Source: Companilactobacillus nantensis DSM 16982 (lineage in GTDB: Bacteria > Bacillota > Bacilli > Lactobacillales > Lactobacillaceae). Taken from it: DNA of 64,000 nt. The position numbers were made by a program, and so were the translations under genes. The notes below the pieces were generated by a model, which had not been told where the DNA came from, did not search any database, and saw only the letters and a program-made list of their open reading frames with translations. Where the stretch lies: positions 1 to 64,000 of the forward strand of contig NZ_AZFV01000016.1 in the NCBI RefSeq assembly GCF_001435815.1, given 5' to 3'. Positions 35,029 to 43,949 of the stretch are shown in pieces (position 1 is the stretch's first letter; every line of letters begins with the position of its first letter).

Positions 35029-36453
35029 TTAACTATTTTCCCGACTGGCACTCCGATGCCAAAGAAAAATTCCAATCAACAAAATTACACTGATCACACA
35101 TGATAAGCCAAAAGTTATATGCATGCCATCAATAAATAATTGTGGATTGTTTGATGTATATGATTTAACACGACTACCATTTAACATCGACATTGAACCA
35201 AATAATAACGTTGTCGACATGGCTGACCCTACAACCATACCTACCGTTCTAGCTAAACTATAAACACTACCGGCTGAACCGTAATCTTTTTCATCCACAT
35301 TGCTCATGACTAAAACATTGTTTGGAGAATGGAATAATCCATTTCCTAATCCGGCTAATGCTGCTCCAACCGCAAAAATCAAAATTGGATTGTGTAATCC
35401 ACTTACTACATAAAAAATTTGACCGAAACTAATAATACTCAATCCAACTAACGTAATTTTAAATGGATCATGTCGATCGGCTAATGAACCTGACATTGGT
35501 GCAATGAATAACTGAACAACTGGAAAAATCAGTAAGAAGAAGCCACTAAATAGCGGACTAAACCCTCGAGCGTTTTGTAAATAAAATGGTGCTAAAACAT
35601 CAAAGAAGAAATCAACGATAAAGACCATGAAACAGGCCAATAATTGCATCGTAAACCATTTATTTTTGAATAATGATACGGGTAAAATTGGTTCAGATTG
35701 TTTCGATTCATAACGGTAGAGAATCACTAACAAAATCAAACCGGCAATTGTCAGACTGAGAATACGCCAATCGGCCCACCCCCATTGTTGACTCAAAAGA
35801 ATGCCGATGAACATACTTGTAAAACCGACTAGTAATAACAGCGAACCAGTTAAATCAAAGCCATCATTAGCAAAAGTTTTATCCAAATTACTTGGTAAAT
35901 ATTTAATCAAAATATACGTGGCAATCACACCAACTGGCACGTTGAGCCAAAAGATAATATGCCACGGGAAGAAATTCAAAAGTATCCCGCCTAAACTCGG
36001 ACCGATGATCCCACCTAAAGACACGAATGAACCCATCCAGCCTAAAGCTTGTCCGCGACGATTATCTGGAAAGACTTCCACAATAATTCCGTTAGATGTC
36101 GCCATTGTCATTGCTGCTCCAATTGCTTGCAAACTACGCGCTAAAATCAACGACAACCAATTAATTGATAAAGCACAGAGCATTGAACTGACCACAAAGA
36201 TAATTGTGCCCCATTTAAAAAATTTAATTTTGCCATACTTGTCGCCTAATTTACCAAAGATCATCAATGTACTACTCATCACAATCAAATACATTGTCAC
36301 AACCCAGTTAACTAAACTCATATTAGTATGCAGCGCCTTACTCAAGACTGGTAGCGCTACGGTGACAATGCTACTATCTAAAGTAGACATGAATATTACG
36401 ATACCAATTCCCAAAAGAATCATCGTAAGATTTTTATTCTTAACTTGTTCCAT
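35029..36453 (-). CDS. MFS multidrug exporter, DHA2 (EmrB/QacA) family
   Basis: The 474-residue protein has 14 predicted helices. Motif A GKLGDKYGKIKFFKWG follows helix 2, and the antiporter motif C region reads WMGSFVSLGGIIGPSLGGILL. The N-terminal MSTLDSSIVTVALPVL is typical of DHA2. The ATG at 36453 has GAGGG 5 bp upstream. It is divergent from a PadR gene and the shared promoter region has an AT-rich palindrome, so PadR control is likely. Confidence 0.9.
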   Translation of the reverse strand: MEQVKNKNLTMILLGIGIVIFMSTLDSSIVTVALPVLSKALHTNMSLVNWVVTMYLIVMSSTLMIFGKLGDKYGKIKFFKWGTIIFVVSSMLCALSINWLSLILARSLQAIGAAMTMATSNGIIVEVFPDNRRGQALGWMGSFVSLGGIIGPSLGGILLNFFPWHIIFWLNVPVGVIATYILIKYLPSNLDKTFANDGFDLTGSLLLLVGFTSMFIGILLSQQWGWADWRILSLTIAGLILLVILYRYESKQSEPILPVSLFKNKWFTMQLLACFMVFIVDFFFDVLAPFYLQNARGFSPLFSGFFLLIFPVVQLFIAPMSGSLADRHDPFKITLVGLSIISFGQIFYVVSGLHNPILIFAVGAALAGLGNGLFHSPNNVLVMSNVDEKDYGSAGSVYSLARTVGMVVGSAMSTTLLFGSMSMLNGSRVKSYTSNNPQLFIDGMHITFGLSCVISVILLIGIFLWHRSASRENS

Positions 36454-36466
36454 AATTTCCCTCAAT

Positions 36467-36488
36467 ACTATATATTAATATATATAGT
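36467..36488. promoter_or_regulatory. candidate PadR operator between exporter and regulator
   Basis: ACTATATAT-TAAT-ATATATAGT has 9-bp perfect arms and lies 14 bp upstream of the exporter start and 36 bp upstream of padR. Confidence 0.6.
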
Positions 36489-36523
36489 TTAATACATAGT
36501 GAGAAATTGTAAAGGAGACTTTT

Positions 36524-37060
36524 ATGGCACGTTCTAACACATTGCAATATATGATTCTTGGACTCTTAACTCGCCAACCAATGACCGGTTACGACATCAA
36601 ACAAACTTTTGATAAAGAAAAAGCTGAATTTTGGACAGCTCCTTTTAGTCAAATTTATCCCGAATTGAATCGGATGCTTAAAGACGGTTTGATTAGTCTC
36701 TTAAAAACGGACACGACTAACTCACGAAAAAAAACTTATCAATTAACTAAGGATGGTCGTAATCTTTTTGAACAATGGCTTACTACCCCACTTTCACCTG
36801 AAACAACAATGCTAGATAACGACAATTTTATCCTACGTCTACATTTTCTAGGGCATGAACATCCCACGATTCTACGACAGTTGCTGACTTTAAGAGTACG
36901 AACTTTAAATTTGGAAATCGCTCAGTTGGAATTGGAACTAACCGAAGTAGTCAATCACCCAGAACAATTGGGACGTGAATTGATTATAAAAAAGGAATTA
37001 GCAAATAAAAAGTCTGATATTCAGCTTTGGAAAAAAGAACTAAAAATCCAATCAAAATAA
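36524..37060 (+). CDS. PadR-family transcriptional regulator
   Basis: The 178-residue protein begins LQYMILGLLTRQPMTGYDIK, the PadR signature, with the winged helix in residues 1-85 (PFSQIYPELNRMLKDGLI, RKKTYQLTKDGR) and a C-terminal helical Vir_act_alpha_C-type domain for dimerisation. It is the probable repressor of the divergent DHA2 exporter. AAGGAG precedes the ATG. Confidence 0.9.
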   Translation: MARSNTLQYMILGLLTRQPMTGYDIKQTFDKEKAEFWTAPFSQIYPELNRMLKDGLISLLKTDTTNSRKKTYQLTKDGRNLFEQWLTTPLSPETTMLDNDNFILRLHFLGHEHPTILRQLLTLRVRTLNLEIAQLELELTEVVNHPEQLGRELIIKKELANKKSDIQLWKKELKIQSK

Positions 37061-37083
37061 TCGAAGTATATCTCAATACGAAA

Positions 37084-37128
37084 ACAGACCTAGTAATCAA
37101 CGATAAAATTGATTACTAGGTCTGTTTG
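37084..37128. terminator. convergent terminator between padR and degV genes
   Basis: CAGACCTAGTAATCAA pairs perfectly with TTGATTACTAGGTCTG; T-rich on both sides. Confidence 0.9.
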
Positions 37129-37154
37129 TATAACCGGGTAATTACACCCTGATT

Positions 37155-38003
37155 TTAAATTTTAACAATTCCAATGCCAACTAATCCTGGTCCAGTGTGA
37201 ACCCCCAATGCAGGTCCAACTTGGCCAAGAAATTCTTGTTGTCCATGAATATTATTGTCATGCAATAAATCAAGCATCTTTTGACCACCGGCCTCATCAG
37301 CTCCGTGTCCAACTGCCAAGAGATAATCCTTACCATCGTCCAAGAAATCTTGAGCAAATCCTAACATCATCTTTTGACCTTTTTTCATTCCACGCGCCTT
37401 AGCAGCAATTGTATATGATCCATCGGTCTTACATGTGATGATTGGTGCTAATTTCAACATTCCACCTACTGCAGCGGCAGCAGCACTAATACGACCACCG
37501 GCCTTCAAATAAGTTAATGTGGGAATACAGAAGTAAACGACAGTATTCGTAATCATCTCAGCAACTTTAGCTGTAACATCGGCAAATGAACTGCCAGAAT
37601 CGATCATATCTTTAGCACCAACGGCAATTAATCCCGCTGCAACAGCGACTTGTTTCGTGTCAAAATAAGCTGATGTGAATCGGTCATCCTCGTCTAGGAA
37701 AACTTTCAAGAAATTAAACGTACCACTCAAACTTGATGAAACTGAAATTGAAACTATGTGATCATAGCCGTCAGCGGCAATTTGATCAAGTGTTGTTTGA
37801 ATCGAATCACCTGATGGCAAAGAAGTCTTAGGAATTTCAACAGGTAAATTTTGGTAAACTTCTTCAGCTGAAATTTCAACTCGATCACGATAAGTTTTTT
37901 CATGGTAAGCAATTTGCATTGGTAATTCATAGATACCAGGTTTTTCTAGATATTCTTTCGGTAAATCACAGCAGGAATCTACCAATACAGCAATCTTTTC
38001 CAT
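37155..38003 (-). CDS. DegV family fatty-acid-binding protein (FakB-like)
   Basis: The 282-residue protein has the DegV fold: LVDSCCDLPKEYL at the start, the lipid head-group loop TSLPSGDSIQTTLDQ, and SVSSSLSGTFN. Family members bind fatty acids and present them to the kinase FakA. The C-terminal GPALGVHTGPGLVGIG is also conserved. It lies 5 bp after the DUF1836 gene, forming an operon. Confidence 0.9.
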   Translation of the reverse strand: MEKIAVLVDSCCDLPKEYLEKPGIYELPMQIAYHEKTYRDRVEISAEEVYQNLPVEIPKTSLPSGDSIQTTLDQIAADGYDHIVSISVSSSLSGTFNFLKVFLDEDDRFTSAYFDTKQVAVAAGLIAVGAKDMIDSGSSFADVTAKVAEMITNTVVYFCIPTLTYLKAGGRISAAAAAVGGMLKLAPIITCKTDGSYTIAAKARGMKKGQKMMLGFAQDFLDDGKDYLLAVGHGADEAGGQKMLDLLHDNNIHGQQEFLGQVGPALGVHTGPGLVGIGIVKI

Positions 38004-38008
38004 TTTAA

Positions 38009-38542
38009 TTAGCTCTTTTCGTCTAAATTATGCGTTTCTATCATTAATATTTTTTTAGTAATTAATTTCGTGGCAAAAGCCATTGTCACCATTTCAACCA
38101 ACAAATAAGCTGCGGACTGATCTTTTTCAGAGATTATTTGCCCCTCTTCACGGTGATTCAGCATCTTCAAAGCTAGCTCCTGCTTTTCACAGAAGAAATC
38201 ATATGCTTTAGCGATTCCACCATTTAGTCGTGTTTGAACTTCCAAACCTTCTTGAATTTCGTTAATGGAAACGACTTGCTTCAAAAAAGTAATGGAAATC
38301 AAATAAGCTAAATGTTCGCGAGTGTAACGTTTCTTTTCTGGATGAGGCAATAGACCGTTCTTAACATAATTATTGACCATTGATGTCGTGACAACAGGAC
38401 TATCTTCTAACCAAACTGGACCGATATATTTATCAACCAATGTTAATAGTTGATCACGATATAAATCTAGCTCTGGTAGTTCATTAAATCTTGGTAAACG
38501 ATAGGCCTCCATCTTATCAAGCCATGTTTGCAATTCATCCAT
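38009..38542 (-). CDS. DUF1836 domain protein
   Basis: The 177-residue protein matches the DUF1836 pattern: LPRFNELPELDLYRDQLL then SMVNNYVKNGLLPHPEKKRYTREHLAYLISI, a MerR-like helix-turn-helix region. Function is unknown; the fold suggests DNA binding. It is the first gene of an operon with the FakB-like gene and so could affect lipid uptake, but this is only context. Confidence 0.78.
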   Translation of the reverse strand: MDELQTWLDKMEAYRLPRFNELPELDLYRDQLLTLVDKYIGPVWLEDSPVVTTSMVNNYVKNGLLPHPEKKRYTREHLAYLISITFLKQVVSINEIQEGLEVQTRLNGGIAKAYDFFCEKQELALKMLNHREEGQIISEKDQSAAYLLVEMVTMAFATKLITKKILMIETHNLDEKS

Positions 38543-38643
38543 ACGTACGCACTCCTTTTGTAATTACTGTTATAATTTATCATAGTTATATTAACTATTC
38601 AATCTAGTTTTGATAACCAGATGTAAAAATATTCAAAATTGTA

Positions 38644-38676
38644 CAAAAAAAGCCCTGAATATACTTATTCAAGACT
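38644..38676 (-). terminator. terminator overlapping the APC permease stop codon
   Basis: In RNA the 11-bp stem AGUCUUGAAUA/UAUUCAGGGCU pairs fully when two GU wobbles are allowed and is followed by seven U. The stop codon of the permease lies at the loop. Confidence 0.78.
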
Positions 38677-40293
38677 CTCCTTTAAATCATGCTCGCGCCA
38701 ACCCATAGCTATTGTTAGTATGAGGCCTGCGGATGTTAATAAAATTATATAACCAATGTTGCGATTAAAGTTGGCATCACCCAAGTATAAATCGCCTAAT
38801 AACGTGGCCATAACTGCTATACCAATTCCAAGACGTTGAATTCTCGTAAAGGCAGTTCCAGTTTGACTGCGTCTTTCTCTCTTTGTTATGTATGGTAATA
38901 CAAAACCTAATCCAATTAAAACAATAATGGCTACAAAATTAATTACTAATTCATACCACCACATCGATGAACCAAAGGCAACGTCTTGTGGACCAATCGC
39001 AGCAATCGTCGCAACGCCTGTCACGATCAAACACCACCAACCAACTGCCAAGGACATCGTTTTATTTTTTATATAAACATATCCAGAACTAAACTTGTCA
39101 TCATTCATTCTGACCTTAATAAAGGACCAGAAAATCCAACAAGTAACACCGGGTGAAATGATTCCATTTAAATTCAGTAACCAATTAAAGATATCTTTCA
39201 TATTAGGTAACAAAATACCTAGGAACATAATGAACGCACTCAAGCCAACCGTTAATAAATACCCATTGATTGGCAATCCCGCAGAGTTAGTTTTCCGCAA
39301 GAATTTTGGCATGTAACGATTACCAGTATCAGAAATCAACATTCTCGTCATCGCATTCAGCAACACAGCTAACAAAGCAGCTAGATAGAAAATTTCTGTA
39401 AAGGCAAAGAGATACATCAACGTATTACCCATGTGGAATCGTTCGCCCAAAGCTTGGAATGCATAGTAGGAACCATTGATTTTCAAATCATCTGGCAAGT
39501 GGTAAGCATTGAAAAAGACTCCCAATGAGAATGACCCAAAAATCGTCAAGAACCCAGTCATGATCGATAACATAATCATAGCTTTAGGAAAATCACGATT
39601 AGGATTGCGCATTTTCGTTACAAATGGAGCAATTCTTTCAGCACCATTAATAGCAAAAATCAAAAATCCTAATGTCGTCAAATAATGTAGATTAAATGTC
39701 GGCACAATCGTATGAACAGTCAAAGGTTTCGTAGCGATATGTCCACCCATTGACAGAGCAGCTACCGTCATAAATACAAATAAGACTGTCATCCCGAACA
39801 TGGCAATTCCACCAATTGTACTCAGTATTTCAAGCGAACGCTCGAAACGGGATTGAATAATTATGAAGAAGATAAAAATCAATAGCGTGAACAATGCAAA
39901 GTGACTGTTAGACATTTGTGTCTGGAGCCTGGCATCGCCATTAACGACCCAGCCCATCGCTACAGCAATCGTATTCGCGGTATCTACAACGTAAGGAATT
40001 GAAGCAGCCCAATATGTCCAAGCCGCAAAGTAACCTAAAAACTCCCCACTAGTTTCTCTTACCCATGATGTCAATCCACCACCATCGTCGTCGAACGTAG
40101 AACCAAGTTGGCCCACCATTAACGAATATGGAATAACATATAGGAGAATCATAATGATCCAGGACGTTATAACGCCCATTCCTTGGTTTTGGAAATTGTA
40201 AGTCAGGTCATCAAACCCAACAACTGTCACAAAATCCATCAGGGCCAACACTGGCCAGCTGATATACTTCTTTTTAGTATCTAGTTCTGTCAT
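38665..40293 (-). CDS. APC superfamily amino acid permease, paralogue 1
   Basis: The 542-residue protein has 12-14 membrane helices. The first helix MDFVTVVGFDDLTYNFQNQGMG and the loop DDDGGGLTSWVRETSGEFLGYFAAW follow the APC glutamate/amino-acid antiporter group (YjeM-like). The substrate is not known. It is about 70-75% identical by eye to the permease at 41890-43512. GAGG lies 8 bp before the ATG. Confidence 0.85.
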   Translation of the reverse strand: MTELDTKKKYISWPVLALMDFVTVVGFDDLTYNFQNQGMGVITSWIIMILLYVIPYSLMVGQLGSTFDDDGGGLTSWVRETSGEFLGYFAAWTYWAASIPYVVDTANTIAVAMGWVVNGDARLQTQMSNSHFALFTLLIFIFFIIIQSRFERSLEILSTIGGIAMFGMTVLFVFMTVAALSMGGHIATKPLTVHTIVPTFNLHYLTTLGFLIFAINGAERIAPFVTKMRNPNRDFPKAMIMLSIMTGFLTIFGSFSLGVFFNAYHLPDDLKINGSYYAFQALGERFHMGNTLMYLFAFTEIFYLAALLAVLLNAMTRMLISDTGNRYMPKFLRKTNSAGLPINGYLLTVGLSAFIMFLGILLPNMKDIFNWLLNLNGIISPGVTCWIFWSFIKVRMNDDKFSSGYVYIKNKTMSLAVGWWCLIVTGVATIAAIGPQDVAFGSSMWWYELVINFVAIIVLIGLGFVLPYITKRERRSQTGTAFTRIQRLGIGIAVMATLLGDLYLGDANFNRNIGYIILLTSAGLILTIAMGWREHDLKESLE

Positions 40294-40534
40294 GGCGTTT
40301 TCCTCAAGTGAAAATAAATCAACTTTCCAATTTACTCACCTAACGGTTACTTCAAATATACAATATTTAAAAATAAATAGAAGGAAAATGATTTAAAAAT
40401 ATCAAAAAATTTAAGCGCTTACTTACCCGACATGACCGCAATCCTAGGATTGACCTTTTAGTGTACATTATGGAAAGTTAAGCAACTCGAAATATTTTAC
40501 CATAAAAGAAGTGGCTATGATATAGAAAGATGTG

Positions 40535-40709
40535 GCCGCCTCCGGTAAGAAGCAGGGAAACCTGCTGTGGGACCGCTTCGAGCCAAGGTCTCGAAGCCCG
40601 GTTTTGAACTTCGCCAAGTACGCGAATTTCAAAACACGTCCTGTGCTGTAAGGACTAAAGTCCTAACACCACTACCACTGCTGGTTTCCCTGCTTCTTAC
40701 CTCCGGCTA
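40535..40709 (+). repeat. cloverleaf repeat with a unique P1 stem
   Basis: P1 arms at 40545-40570 and 40675-40700 pair at 24 of 26 positions (GTAAGAAGCAGGGAAACC, unique to this copy). P2 is TTCGAG-CCAAGGT-CTCGAA, P3 is TTTTGAACTTCGC/GCGAATTTCAAAA, and P4 is GGACTAAAGTCC (40652-40663). Ends are GCCGCCTCCGG and CTCCGGCTA. The remainder of 40294-41008 shows no gene. Confidence 0.9.
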
Positions 40710-41008
40710 ATTGATTGGATGCTTTGTTAATACTCGTATATTTGGATTATTAAATACAAAATGTTCATAGCTATTTTAGAATATACAAAGCGTCTATCAT
40801 TTCTGAATATCTTTGTCATTGTAATATAAACCTCAATGGAATCTTTTAATAACCCTTTCAAGTTAAAATAGTCATTGATAAAACACATTGTCCTAATTAC
40901 TCCTTTTCTATTAAAATAAAATCAGTATGTTTTAACAAATAAATCCATAAAAATTTTTCGATTCTAGAGATGGCATAGACATTAACAGCTTATCCATCTT
41001 ATATTCGA

Positions 41009-41026
41009 TATAATGATATTAATATC
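41009..41026 (+). promoter_or_regulatory. -10 box and palindrome upstream of the VanX-like gene
   Basis: TATAAT (41009-41014) is immediately followed by the perfect palindrome GATATTAATATC (41015-41026), and GGAGGTG follows. A repressor at this site would cover the start of transcription. No good -35 was found. Confidence 0.5.
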
Positions 41027-41041
41027 AAATGGAGGTGTCAC

Positions 41042-41602
41042 ATGCCACAATTAAGAACTGGTTTTACTAATATTCAAAAGTTAGACCCCAGCATTATTGT
41101 CGACTTGCGTTATGCCACTACTAACAATTTTACTAAGCAAGTGATCTATGATTTTACTACAGCTATTGCTCGAACCGGTACTGCCGAAAAGTTGGCTCTT
41201 GCTAGTAAAGAACTAAAGGATCAAGGTTATCGAATTAAAGTTTGGGATGCTTACCGACCAATTAAGGCTCAAGAAAAACTATTTGAAGTTTATCCAGATC
41301 CAACCTTTGTCGCCAAGCCTAACCCTAATTTTTCCCATCAAAAAGGTGTCACTTTTGATTTAACGTTATGTGATTTAAACGGCAACGAACTAACGATGCC
41401 AACACCATTCGACGATTTCAGTGAAAAAGCCTACCGCTCTTCACATCGTTCACCAGAAGTAGAAATTAATTATCAAATCCTCCATACTGCCATGCAAAAT
41501 GCTGGATTCATCGGTTATGAAAATGAATGGTGGGATTATCGAGATTCAGATATGGACAACTACGAACCAGCTGCAGCTGATCCAAATGATTACAAAATAT
41601 AA
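41042..41602 (+). CDS. D-alanyl-D-alanine dipeptidase, VanX/M15D-like
   Basis: The 186-residue cytoplasmic peptidase has the substrate-arginine loop VWDAYRPIKAQ, the zinc motif SHQKGVTFDLTL (His and Asp ligands) and the catalytic Glu in NEWWDY. Classical VanX has EWWH, where the His is the third zinc ligand; here Asp stands in its place, so metal binding may differ or this is a subfamily. Its likely role is recycling D-Ala-D-Ala from the wall. It is flanked by two paralogous APC permeases, which hints at peptide or amino-acid recycling. Confidence 0.85.
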   Translation: MPQLRTGFTNIQKLDPSIIVDLRYATTNNFTKQVIYDFTTAIARTGTAEKLALASKELKDQGYRIKVWDAYRPIKAQEKLFEVYPDPTFVAKPNPNFSHQKGVTFDLTLCDLNGNELTMPTPFDDFSEKAYRSSHRSPEVEINYQILHTAMQNAGFIGYENEWWDYRDSDMDNYEPAAADPNDYKI

Positions 41603-41621
41603 TATCAAGATTACTGTATTC

Positions 41622-41663
41622 AAAAAAGCACGTGATAAATGTTAATTTATCACGTGCTTTTTA
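41622..41663 (+). terminator. terminator after the VanX-like gene
   Basis: AAAAAGCACGTGATAAA pairs with TTTATCACGTGCTTTTT. Confidence 0.92.
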
Positions 41664-41707
41664 AATTTCAGATTAAAGATTAGTAAAGGTCAAATATATA
41701 ACCAATA

Positions 41708-41887
41708 CACTAGCCTTCGAGTGCGAGAAATATTGGCAGCAGTGCAGGTGGCGTTAGGGATTTATCCCTTACACCACGGGACGAGTTTTGAAATTCGCGT
41801 ACTTTGCGAAGTTCAAAATCGAGGTCGGAGACCTTGGCTCCGACCGGTCCCCACAGCAGCCTATATTTCTCGCACCCGGAGGCGGCA
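41708..41887 (-). repeat. cloverleaf repeat with a unique P1 stem, minus orientation
   Basis: P1 arms at 41721-41744 and 41852-41875 pair at 21 of 24 positions (GTGCGAGAAATAT, unique). P2 is a perfect GGTCGGAG/CTCCGACC and P4 is GGGATTTATCCC (41757-41768). Its 5' end starts 2 bp after the stop codon of APC paralogue 2. Confidence 0.88.
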
Positions 41888-41889
41888 TC

Positions 41890-43512
41890 CTATTCTTCAA
41901 TCAAATTATATTCTTTCCAACCAAAAGCAATTACAAGAATAATTCCTAAAATACTAATTCCCACGATTGAAATAATATTATGTTGATAATTTGAACCACC
42001 TAAATACAAATCACCAACGATTGTTAAGAACAAGGCTGCCAAAATCCCACTCCATTGAAGACGAGTAAAGGCTGAACCTGTTGTACTACGTCCTTCACGA
42101 CGAGTAACGTATGGCAATAGTGCACCCAAACCGATTAGAACAATGATTGCGACAAAGTTGATAACTAATTCATACCACCAAGTTGGTCCACCGACTTTAA
42201 CATCTTGTGGTCCAATTCCAAAAATAGTTGCCAAAGCTGTAACAATCAAGCACCACCAACCAACTGACAATGCTAATTTATCATTTTTGATATAAACGTA
42301 ATCTGATGGGTACTTCTTGCTATCTTGACGAATCTTAATGAAAGCAAAGAAAATCCAGCAAGTAACACCTGGTGAAATGATTCCGTTCAAGTTTAAGAGC
42401 CAGTTGAAAATATCATTCATACTTGGCAAGAAAATACCTAGTAACATAATAAAAGCACTCAAACCACAAGTTAATAAGTAACCATTAACTGGTAATCCAT
42501 TACCATTAGTTTTACGTAAAACTTTTGGCATGTACTTGGCACCAGTATCTGAAATCAACATTCTTGTCATTGCGTCCAACAAGACTGCTAATAAAGCTGC
42601 CAAATAGAAAACTTCTGTCCAGGCAAAGATATACATCAACAAATTACCCATATGATATTGTTCACCTAGTGCTTGGAAGGCATAGTATGAACCGTTCATC
42701 TTCAAATCATTTGGTAAATGATAAGCATTAAAGAAAACACCCAATGAGAATGATCCGAAAATTGTTAAAAAGGCCGTCATAACGGCTAACATAATCATTG
42801 CCTTAGGAAATTCACGTTTAGGATGACGCATTTTAGTAACAAACGGTGCAATTAATTCCGCACCATTCACTGCATAGATCAACAATCCAATAGTTGTTAA
42901 GTAATGCAGATCAAACTTAGGAATAATCGTATGAATATTCATTGGTTGTGTTGCGATATGACCACCACGTGCCAAAGCTGTAAATGTCATCAGAACGAAT
43001 AAAACGGTCATTCCAAACATTGCAATTCCACCGATTGTACTCAATACTTCCAATGAACGTTTGAAACGTGATTGAACAAAAATAAAGACTAGGAAAGTTA
43101 TCAAAGTCCAAAAGGCAAACCAGCCATTTGACATATGACTTTGTAAACTAGCATTTCCAGAGTAAGCCCAGCCTAACCCAACAACGATTGAGTTTGCTGT
43201 ATCAACTACGTAAGGAATTGATGCTGCCCAGTAAGTCCAAGCTGTAAAGTAACCCAAGAACTCCCCGCTTGTTCCTCGAACCCATGAAGTTAAACCACCA
43301 CCTTCATGGTTAAAAACTGATCCTAATTGACCAACCATTAATGAATAAGGAATAACATATAAAAATAGCATGATAATCCATGAAGTAATAACACCCATAC
43401 CTTGGTTTTGAAAGTTATAAGTTAAATCATCAAAACCAATTACAGTAACAAAATCCATTAAGGCAAGAATTGGCCAGCTAATGTAGCTCTTTTTTGGTTC
43501 CAAATCTTCCAT
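41890..43512 (-). CDS. APC superfamily amino acid permease, paralogue 2
   Basis: The 540-residue permease is a close paralogue of the gene at 38665-40293, sharing DFVTVIGFDDLTYNFQNQG, GGGLTSWVRGTSGEFLGYF and the C-terminal GDLYLGGSNY segment. The ATG at 43512 has GGGGAG 6 bp upstream; the longer frame is not supported. The two copies flank the VanX-like gene, so the arrangement probably arose by duplication. The substrate is unknown. Confidence 0.86.
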   Translation of the reverse strand: MEDLEPKKSYISWPILALMDFVTVIGFDDLTYNFQNQGMGVITSWIIMLFLYVIPYSLMVGQLGSVFNHEGGGLTSWVRGTSGEFLGYFTAWTYWAASIPYVVDTANSIVVGLGWAYSGNASLQSHMSNGWFAFWTLITFLVFIFVQSRFKRSLEVLSTIGGIAMFGMTVLFVLMTFTALARGGHIATQPMNIHTIIPKFDLHYLTTIGLLIYAVNGAELIAPFVTKMRHPKREFPKAMIMLAVMTAFLTIFGSFSLGVFFNAYHLPNDLKMNGSYYAFQALGEQYHMGNLLMYIFAWTEVFYLAALLAVLLDAMTRMLISDTGAKYMPKVLRKTNGNGLPVNGYLLTCGLSAFIMLLGIFLPSMNDIFNWLLNLNGIISPGVTCWIFFAFIKIRQDSKKYPSDYVYIKNDKLALSVGWWCLIVTALATIFGIGPQDVKVGGPTWWYELVINFVAIIVLIGLGALLPYVTRREGRSTTGSAFTRLQWSGILAALFLTIVGDLYLGGSNYQHNIISIVGISILGIILVIAFGWKEYNLIEE

Positions 43513-43628
43513 AATAAGCTCCCCGATAAAAAAAGTTATAAAACACAAGGATATATTTTACAACTTATTAAATTCTATACATAGAGCTTAAAAACGTTTT
43601 CTTGAAATAATGTCAGTTTTTTTGGGGA

Positions 43629-43806
43629 TGCCGCCTCCAGGAGAGAGAACTACCGGCTGCTGTGGGGACCGACGAAAGCCAAGGTCTTTCGTCTCGATTT
43701 TGAACCTCGCATAACCCTCGAGTTTCAAAACTCGTCCCGTGGTGTAAGCGCTAAAGCGCCAACGCCACCTGCACTGCTGCCGGTAGTTCTCTCTCCTGAA
43801 GGCTAG
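43629..43806 (+). repeat. cloverleaf repeat with a unique P1 stem
   Basis: P1 arms at 43638-43664 and 43772-43798 pair at 25 of 27 positions (GGAGAGAGAACTACCGGC, unique). P2 is GACGAAAG-CCAAGGT-CTTTCGTC without the last base, and P4 is GCGCTAAAGCGC (43748-43759). It lies between the APC permease start and the next gene's end; no gene is seen in 43513-43910. Confidence 0.9.
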
Positions 43807-43910
43807 GGTTATGATTATATATATAAATTATGATGTATTCATTATATATAACCAAAAACTATACTGATTTCCAAAAATACTCAGATTCAGAGATGGTCTT
43901 ATTTAAACAG

Positions 43911-43940
43911 AAAAAGAACCCTTACACAAAGGTTCTTTTT
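43911..43940 (-). terminator. terminator after the NAD(P)-binding protein gene
   Basis: AAAAAGAACC pairs with GGTTCTTTTT around a short loop. Confidence 0.82.
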
Positions 43941-43949
43941 CAGTTTAAA

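Noticed and set aside
34861-35103. ORFs inside repeat copies (also 25597-25785, 41721-41942, 5578-5778)
   Set aside because: They translate palindromic repeat DNA, differ between copies and lack start signals.
35801-36478. 225-residue plus-strand ORF
   Set aside because: Antisense shadow of the well-supported DHA2 exporter gene.
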